Assembly (NCBI GenBank): GCA_030841105.1
Contig: JAVEDE010000112.1
Location: 56,633 to 120,632 of the forward strand
From: Pyrinomonadaceae bacterium
Lineage (GTDB): Bacteria; Acidobacteriota; Blastocatellia; Pyrinomonadales; Pyrinomonadaceae
Direction of reading: 5' to 3'
DNA length: 64,000 nt
Part shown: positions 59,399-64,000 of the stretch, piece by piece
How the letters are laid out: the number at the start of each line of letters is the position of its first letter
Position numbering within the stretch: the stretch's first letter is position 1
The notes under the pieces: generated by a model
What the model was told of the DNA's origin: nothing
Seen by the model: the letters and a program-made list of their open reading frames with translations, nothing else
Database searches by the model: none
Translations under genes and position numbers: made by a program

Positions 59399-60085
59399 TC
59401 AACCCTCGACGCGCGATTCCAGCCACGCGCGCACGTCGTCGCGCATCGCGGGCGTCAGTTCGTGCGCCGCGTCGTAGCTTCTGAACTCGACATCGCGTGC
59501 CCGCCGCGACAGTTGCGCCGCATAATCGGCGACGCGCGCGGGCGGGTAGAACTCGTCGCGCGCGCCCGCCAGATGCAGCACGGCCGCCTCAGTGTTTTGG
59601 TATTGCGCGCCCGTCTCCCAATCGCCGGGCATCCCGCCGCAGATGCCGACCACGCCGCGCAAGCGTCCGGCGTGCGTGAAGGCGAAACGGTAGTTGAGCG
59701 CGCACGTCTGCGAGAAGCCGAGGAGGAAGACGCGCGCGGGATCGGCGACGCCCTCGCCCGACAGTTCGTCAATCAAATCGAGCAACGCGCGGTGGTGGAC
59801 GGCGACGGAATCTTCTGCGTGAAAGTTGGTGAGCCAGCCGAAGCCGTAACGCAACTCGCCGCCCTTCTCTTTCGGCTCTTTCAAATGTTGATGGACGCCC
59901 TGCAACGCGGCGACGGCGACGCCTTCGGGCGCGAGATGCCGCGCCTCGCGCATCATCCAACTTTTGTTGCTGCCGTAGCCGTGCAACGCGACGAGCAACG
60001 GCGACGGGGCATCGCTCGCGCGTTGGAGGTCGTAATAAAGTTTGACGCGTGCGTCGAGCGTGCGTTCGATGGGTGAGTCGGTCAT
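59399..60085 (-). CDS. Alpha/beta-hydrolase (phospholipase/carboxylesterase type)
   Basis: This 228-residue hydrolase has LLVALHGYGSNKSW near the oxyanion hole, VFLLGFSQTCALNYRFAF at the nucleophile elbow, GARDEFYPPARV with the expected Asp and YDAAHELTPAMRDDVRAWL with the catalytic His. The elbow is GFSQT instead of the GxSxG consensus, so the residue after the nucleophile pair is Thr. Relatives act as carboxylesterases or lysophospholipases with broad ester substrates. No signal peptide is seen. The long open frame upstream is a GC artefact: the ATG at 60085 matches the family start. It lies 47 bases downstream of the helicase gene, same strand. Confidence 0.85.
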   Translation of the reverse strand: MTDSPIERTLDARVKLYYDLQRASDAPSPLLVALHGYGSNKSWMMREARHLAPEGVAVAALQGVHQHLKEPKEKGGELRYGFGWLTNFHAEDSVAVHHRALLDLIDELSGEGVADPARVFLLGFSQTCALNYRFAFTHAGRLRGVVGICGGMPGDWETGAQYQNTEAAVLHLAGARDEFYPPARVADYAAQLSRRARDVEFRSYDAAHELTPAMRDDVRAWLESRVEG

Positions 60086-60132
60086 GTGTTCAAGGCGACA
60101 GCAGGCAGTGCGAGATTTTAGCCCGCGCTCAA

Positions 60133-62220
60133 TCAGTTCAAATAGCCGCCCGGCTCGTTCTCTGTTAGTTCGGGCGGGGCGTCGTCGGGCGCGGTCGTTT
60201 CTTCTTCGAGACTCCACACTTCGTAGAGTTCGGGCGGCGTCTCGGTGACGAAGCGCGAGGGGCGTTGGACTATGCTCTGGCGATTGTAATCGGTCGTCAT
60301 CAGCGGGTAAGTGATGTAGAGCTGATCGCGCGCGCGCGTGAGGGCGACGTACCAGAGGCGGCGTTCCTCCTCTTCGCCTTCGGCGTCGCGCAGCGAACGC
60401 GGCGAGGGAAACTTGCCGTCGGCCGCCCAGATGATGAAGACCGCGCGCCACTCCAAGCCCTTCGCCTGATGGACGGAGGTGAGCGCGATCAACTCGTCTT
60501 CGTCCGCGCCCATCACGACCTCTTCGCCCGCGACGGGCTGCGGCGCGCCGTAGCGTTCGGTGGCGAGCAGCGCGAGTTCGGCGAGGAACTCTTCGGTCGA
60601 GTTGTAGCGCGCGCTGTAGTGCGCGAGTTGGCGCAAGTCTTCGAGTCGCGTCTCGGCGTTCTCGAAGTTGGCGGCGAGGTGCGCCTCGTAACCGCGCGCG
60701 AGTATGAGTTCGATCTGCTTGGCGGGGCTGGTGCGCGTCTCCTGCGAGACGAGGCCGTCCAAGAGCGCGCGAAACTCCGCCCAACTGTTTCCGCGTCGCG
60801 CGGCGGCCGAGTCCGCGTCGCCGCGTAAGACCATCGCCAGCGGGTCGGGCGCGTAGGCGATCTGCTCCCAGATGCGGTTGGCCGTCGCCGCGCCGACGTT
60901 CGGGATGAGACGCAAGACACGCTTCCACGCGAGTTCGTCGCGCGGGTTGGCGACGAGCCGCAGATAGCTGATCACGTCCTTGATGTGCGCCTGCTCGAAG
61001 AAGCGCACGCCGCTCCTGATCTGGTAGGGGATGCCGCGCCGCGTGAGTTCGAGTTGCAGTTCGAGCGAGTGGTAGTGAGAACGATAGAGGACGGCCATCT
61101 CTTTCAGGGGCACGCCCTCGTCGCGCAGTTCGAGCAGGCGCGCGGCGACGAAGGCGGCCTGCTGGTCGGCGTCGTGGCAGGGGACGAGCGCGGGCGCGAG
61201 GCCGAGCGACGGGCGCACGGCGCGCAAGATTTTCGGAAACTGTTTGCGGTTCGAGGCGATGGAGACGTTGGCGAGGGCGAGTATCTCGGGCGTCGAGCGG
61301 TAGTTGGTTTCGAGCCGCAGTTGGCGCGCCTCGGGGTAGCGCGCGGGAAACTCGTAGAGGTTCGTCCACTCCGCGCCGCGCCACGCGAAGATGCTCTGCG
61401 CGTCGTCGCCGACGACCATCACGTTCTTGTGCTTGACTGCCAAGAGGTCAACTATCTCGGCCTGCAACTTGTTCGTGTCCTGATACTCGTCAACGAGGAT
61501 GTGCTCGAACTGCTCTGCGTAGAGACGCGCGATCTCCGGCTTCTCCATAAGCAGACGTTTCCAGTTGAGCAGGAGGTCGTCGTAGTCCATCACGTTGCGG
61601 GCGCGCTTGCGCTCCATGAAGATGGAATCCACGCGCATGACGGCCTGCGTCAGAGGCTCGAAGTGCGGGTAGTTGCGCGCCACCACGTCGGCGATGGGGC
61701 GGTCGGTGTTGTTGGCGAAGCTGATGATGTCTTGCAGGACTTCGGCCTTCGGGAAGCGGCGCGCCTTCGTGTCAATGCCCGCCTCGTCCACGCACACGTT
61801 GAGGAAGTCGCGCGCGTCTTCGCTGTCGAGGATGGTGTAGTTCTCCGTGTACTCAAGCGCGGCGGCGTGGCGGCGCAAGACCATGTTGGCGATGCGGTGG
61901 AACGTGCCACCCCACACGCGCCGCCACGCGTTCGACGTGCCGCCCGTCAACTCTTCGACGCGCCGGAGCATCTCGCGCGCCGCGCGGTTGGTGAACGTGG
62001 CGAGCATGATGCGCGAAGGCGAGACGCCCTGCTCGACGAGGTAGGCGACGCGGTAGGTGATGGCGCGCGTCTTGCCCGACCCCGCGCCCGCGATGACGAG
62101 CGTCGCGCCCGCCGGGGCGGTCGCCACGGCGAACTGCTCCTCGTTCAACTCCTCGCGGTAGCGCGCCAGCCGTTCGGGCACGGCCGCGCCCGCCGGTCGT
62201 TTGATGACGTAACGCTTCAT
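60133..62220 (-). CDS. ATP-dependent 3'-5' DNA helicase (UvrD/Rep family)
   Basis: This 695-residue superfamily 1A helicase has Walker A AGAGSGKTRAITYR (about 44-57), motif Ia ATFTNRAAREML, Walker B HILVDEYQDTN, motif III VVGDDAQSIFAWRGA, motif IV LETNYRSTPEIL, motif V LTSVHQAKGLEW and motif VI LWYVALTRARDQLY. Its accessory domains look complete, while the C-terminal 40 residues are acidic and Pro-rich. Family members unwind DNA in repair and replication restart. It is longer than a Rep but shorter than some UvrD proteins. The ATG at 62220 is at the normal N-terminal position. It may be co-transcribed with the esterase gene. Confidence 0.95.
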   Translation of the reverse strand: MKRYVIKRPAGAAVPERLARYREELNEEQFAVATAPAGATLVIAGAGSGKTRAITYRVAYLVEQGVSPSRIMLATFTNRAAREMLRRVEELTGGTSNAWRRVWGGTFHRIANMVLRRHAAALEYTENYTILDSEDARDFLNVCVDEAGIDTKARRFPKAEVLQDIISFANNTDRPIADVVARNYPHFEPLTQAVMRVDSIFMERKRARNVMDYDDLLLNWKRLLMEKPEIARLYAEQFEHILVDEYQDTNKLQAEIVDLLAVKHKNVMVVGDDAQSIFAWRGAEWTNLYEFPARYPEARQLRLETNYRSTPEILALANVSIASNRKQFPKILRAVRPSLGLAPALVPCHDADQQAAFVAARLLELRDEGVPLKEMAVLYRSHYHSLELQLELTRRGIPYQIRSGVRFFEQAHIKDVISYLRLVANPRDELAWKRVLRLIPNVGAATANRIWEQIAYAPDPLAMVLRGDADSAAARRGNSWAEFRALLDGLVSQETRTSPAKQIELILARGYEAHLAANFENAETRLEDLRQLAHYSARYNSTEEFLAELALLATERYGAPQPVAGEEVVMGADEDELIALTSVHQAKGLEWRAVFIIWAADGKFPSPRSLRDAEGEEEERRLWYVALTRARDQLYITYPLMTTDYNRQSIVQRPSRFVTETPPELYEVWSLEEETTAPDDAPPELTENEPGGYLN

Positions 62221-62453
62221 AGCTCAACTTTCAGCTTATAGCATGTCCGCTCGCCCGCGCGAAAATTATGCGCGGCGCGGGTGGTCGCCTTGACAGGGGC
62301 GTAGCCCGCGCCGCGCGCCCGAACCTCTTCTGTAAAATTGCGCCGCGTGTTAAACTGCACCACCGAATTCCCTTCGGAGGGCGCACGCCGCTGCGCCACT
62401 TTCAGGCACGAGATAAATATCTCAGGTCGCCGCCAATCTTGAGGACTAATCCG

Positions 62454-64000
62454 ATGAGACAGATCATGCTTCGCACACTCGCCACGTCGTTCATCTGCGC
62501 GTTCGTCTTGACCCTCGCGTCGAGCCAAACGGCGCAGGCGCAAACCGCCTGCGCGCCGACGACGACCCGCCAGATGCAGTGGTATCCGGGCGACGGCAGC
62601 CCCGCCGACATCGTGGAGAACATTGACGGCGCGCTCAAGAACGGCACGGCCTACGCCCCCGGCATGGTCGGTCAGGCGTTCAGCCTCGACGGCGTGAACG
62701 ACTACGTGGACATCAACTTCATGCCCTTGCCCAGCCCTTACAACGTGCTCTCGGTCGAGACGTGGATCAAGCCCGCGAACGTCCTGAGCGGCCACATCGC
62801 CGACAAGGCCACGCCGGGCGGCACTGACGGCTTCCTGCTCGAACTCTCCGGCGGCCACCTGCGCGCGGCCTTCGGGGCTAACTCCGCGACCAGCAGCGCG
62901 TCCATCACGGCCGACACCTACACGCACGTCGCCGCCGTCTACGACGGCGCGAACGTCCGTCTCTACATCAACGGCACGCTCGACAGCACGACGGCCGCCA
63001 CCACACCCGGCGCGGCTCCGGTCGGCTCGCAAAATCTGTTCGTCGGCGCGGGTCATTCGCCCGCGACCGCCTTCCAGGGGCAGATCGACGAGATCGAGTT
63101 TTACCTGCGCGTGCTCTCGGCCGCCGACGTGCAGGCCATCCACGGTGCGGGCGGCGCGGGCAAGTGCAAGGCCGGGCGCGCGCTCATCAGCGAGTTCCGC
63201 CTCGCCGCGCGCGAGAACCTGACCGACGAGTTCATCGAGATTTACAACAACTCCGACTCCGAACTCGTCGTGCAGGCGACTGACGGCTCGGTGGGCTGGG
63301 GCGTCTACGAGGAAGGTCTCGGCGGCGGCGTGCGCGCCCTCTTCGACATCCCGAACGGCACGCGGATTCCCGCGCGCGGCAACTACCTCGCCATCAGCCG
63401 CGGCGCGCGCTTCACCTACTCCGAAAACCCCGTGCCGAACCCCGACGCCGACGCGGCCTACACGCGCGACTACTGTTTCAGTTGCGCCATCGTCCTCAGC
63501 ACCTCGGCGCGCGGCGACACGTCGCCCGACCGTCGGCTCGACCGCGTGGGCTTCGAGACCACCTCGCTCTTCTTCCGCGAAGGCCACGGCATCCCCACCT
63601 CGCAGCCCAGACAGAGCGGCGCGACCGATTACAGCTACGTCCGCAAGATGACGAACGGCGTGCCGCAGGACACCAACGACAACGCGGCCGACTTCGTGCT
63701 CGTCTCGACCGAACCGGCGACGACCGGCGGCGTGCTCGGCGCGCCCGGCCCGCAGAACTTGCGCAGCCCGCTCCAACGTAACAAAACCTTCAAGGCCGTC
63801 CCGCTCGATCCGGGCGTCGCCCCGTCCGCGTCGCCCAACCGCGTGATGCAGGCCACCGACACCGACGGCGACGGCACGACCGACGCCGCCGTGCTCAAGT
63901 TCCGGCGCACCTTCACCAACCTGACGAAGAAGCCCGTCACGCGCCTGCGCTTCCGCGTCGTGGACATCACCACCGCCCCGCGCGTTGACAACTCGAAGGC
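62454..64000 (+). CDS. Secreted LamG + lamin-tail protein, partial
   Basis: The frame opens with ATG at 62454, preceded by GAGGA eight bases upstream, and is still open at the window end (515 codons visible). A signal peptide (about 1-29, ending AQAQ) precedes a LamG/concanavalin-like domain (about 45-235): AFSLDGVNDYVDINFM, SVETWIKPANVL, THVAAVYDGANVRLYINGTLDST, FQGQIDEIEFYLRVLS. Next is a lamin-tail-type beta domain beginning ALISEFRLAARENLTDEFIEIYNNSD (about 243-268). After it come VTRLRFRVVDI and other beta segments. It is probably a large surface adhesion protein. Two cysteines lie in YCFSCAIVLST. The 3' part is missing. Confidence 0.85.
   Translation, partial: MRQIMLRTLATSFICAFVLTLASSQTAQAQTACAPTTTRQMQWYPGDGSPADIVENIDGALKNGTAYAPGMVGQAFSLDGVNDYVDINFMPLPSPYNVLSVETWIKPANVLSGHIADKATPGGTDGFLLELSGGHLRAAFGANSATSSASITADTYTHVAAVYDGANVRLYINGTLDSTTAATTPGAAPVGSQNLFVGAGHSPATAFQGQIDEIEFYLRVLSAADVQAIHGAGGAGKCKAGRALISEFRLAARENLTDEFIEIYNNSDSELVVQATDGSVGWGVYEEGLGGGVRALFDIPNGTRIPARGNYLAISRGARFTYSENPVPNPDADAAYTRDYCFSCAIVLSTSARGDTSPDRRLDRVGFETTSLFFREGHGIPTSQPRQSGATDYSYVRKMTNGVPQDTNDNAADFVLVSTEPATTGGVLGAPGPQNLRSPLQRNKTFKAVPLDPGVAPSASPNRVMQATDTDGDGTTDAAVLKFRRTFTNLTKKPVTRLRFRVVDITTAPRVDNSK

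Noticed and set aside
59399..61384. A single 661-residue protein covering the esterase and extending upstream
   Set aside because: The upstream part is Arg/Ala/Gly-rich and overlaps the helicase gene in another frame; the esterase family start fits at 60085.

Overview
The window is high-GC, gene-dense bacterial chromosome. No single gene proves the taxonomy, but several traits point to Acidobacteriota, probably class Blastocatellia: a VWFA-related protein of the type named for Acidobacteria (34637-36154), an ECF sigma/anti-sigma operon with DUF4252, many small signal-peptide proteins, and spacers filled with 7-bp-period snapback repeats. There is no insertion sequence, CRISPR array or rRNA. 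One tRNA, Ser(GCT), is present.

Bases 1-15872 form a surface-polysaccharide locus: a cut-off asparagine synthetase-like amidotransferase, a two-domain dehydrogenase/Gfo-Idh-MocA fusion, two GT4 and one GT2 glycosyltransferases, a methyltransferase, a Wzm/Wzt-type ABC exporter, a GT2-GT4 double glycosyltransferase, a WsaF-like glycosyltransferase, and a WecB-type epimerase with a UDP-HexNAc 6-dehydrogenase. Together they suggest a polymer containing an acetamido-uronic acid (possibly ManNAcA), assembled in the cytoplasm and exported by the ABC transporter.

Bases 16072-33385 hold metabolic and envelope genes: an APC permease, a secreted cyclodextrin glucanotransferase-like GH13 enzyme with a CBM48 protein, a DNA polymerase I without the 5' nuclease domain, a GH19 lysozyme/chitinase whose 3' end is tandemly repeated, an MFS transporter, QueF, DUF4142 and DUF2383 proteins, a rhomboid protease, a TonB-C protein, a dicarboxylate/amino-acid symporter and NAD kinase. 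Bases 33401-38843 are minus-strand genes headed by an ECF sigma factor and a probable anti-sigma factor, followed by DUF4252, an unknown secreted protein, a VWFA protein and a PQQ beta-propeller. An unusual class III cyclase-like protein with a C-terminal PilZ domain follows (39175-41031).

Bases 41039-64000 hold YkgJ-type and TlyA genes, a SAF-like protein beside a polytopic membrane protein, an AT-rich island with a 51-residue Cys-rich microprotein, dxs, a Spy-like protein, an ICMT-like enzyme, a Tat-exported phosphoesterase, tRNA-Ser, gltX, hutI, an S9 peptidase, a UvrD-type helicase and a cut-off LamG/lamin-tail secreted protein. Two signals stand out beyond the genes. First, 13 intergenic loci carry degenerate 7-bp-period repeats, most of them as inverted arms around a spacer and with different 7-mer words at different loci. 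Second, 54236-54470 (minus strand) looks like an independent small RNA gene: a good promoter, a 13-base match to the Shine-Dalgarno consensus, an 11-codon ORF, alternative pairings and a closing hairpin.
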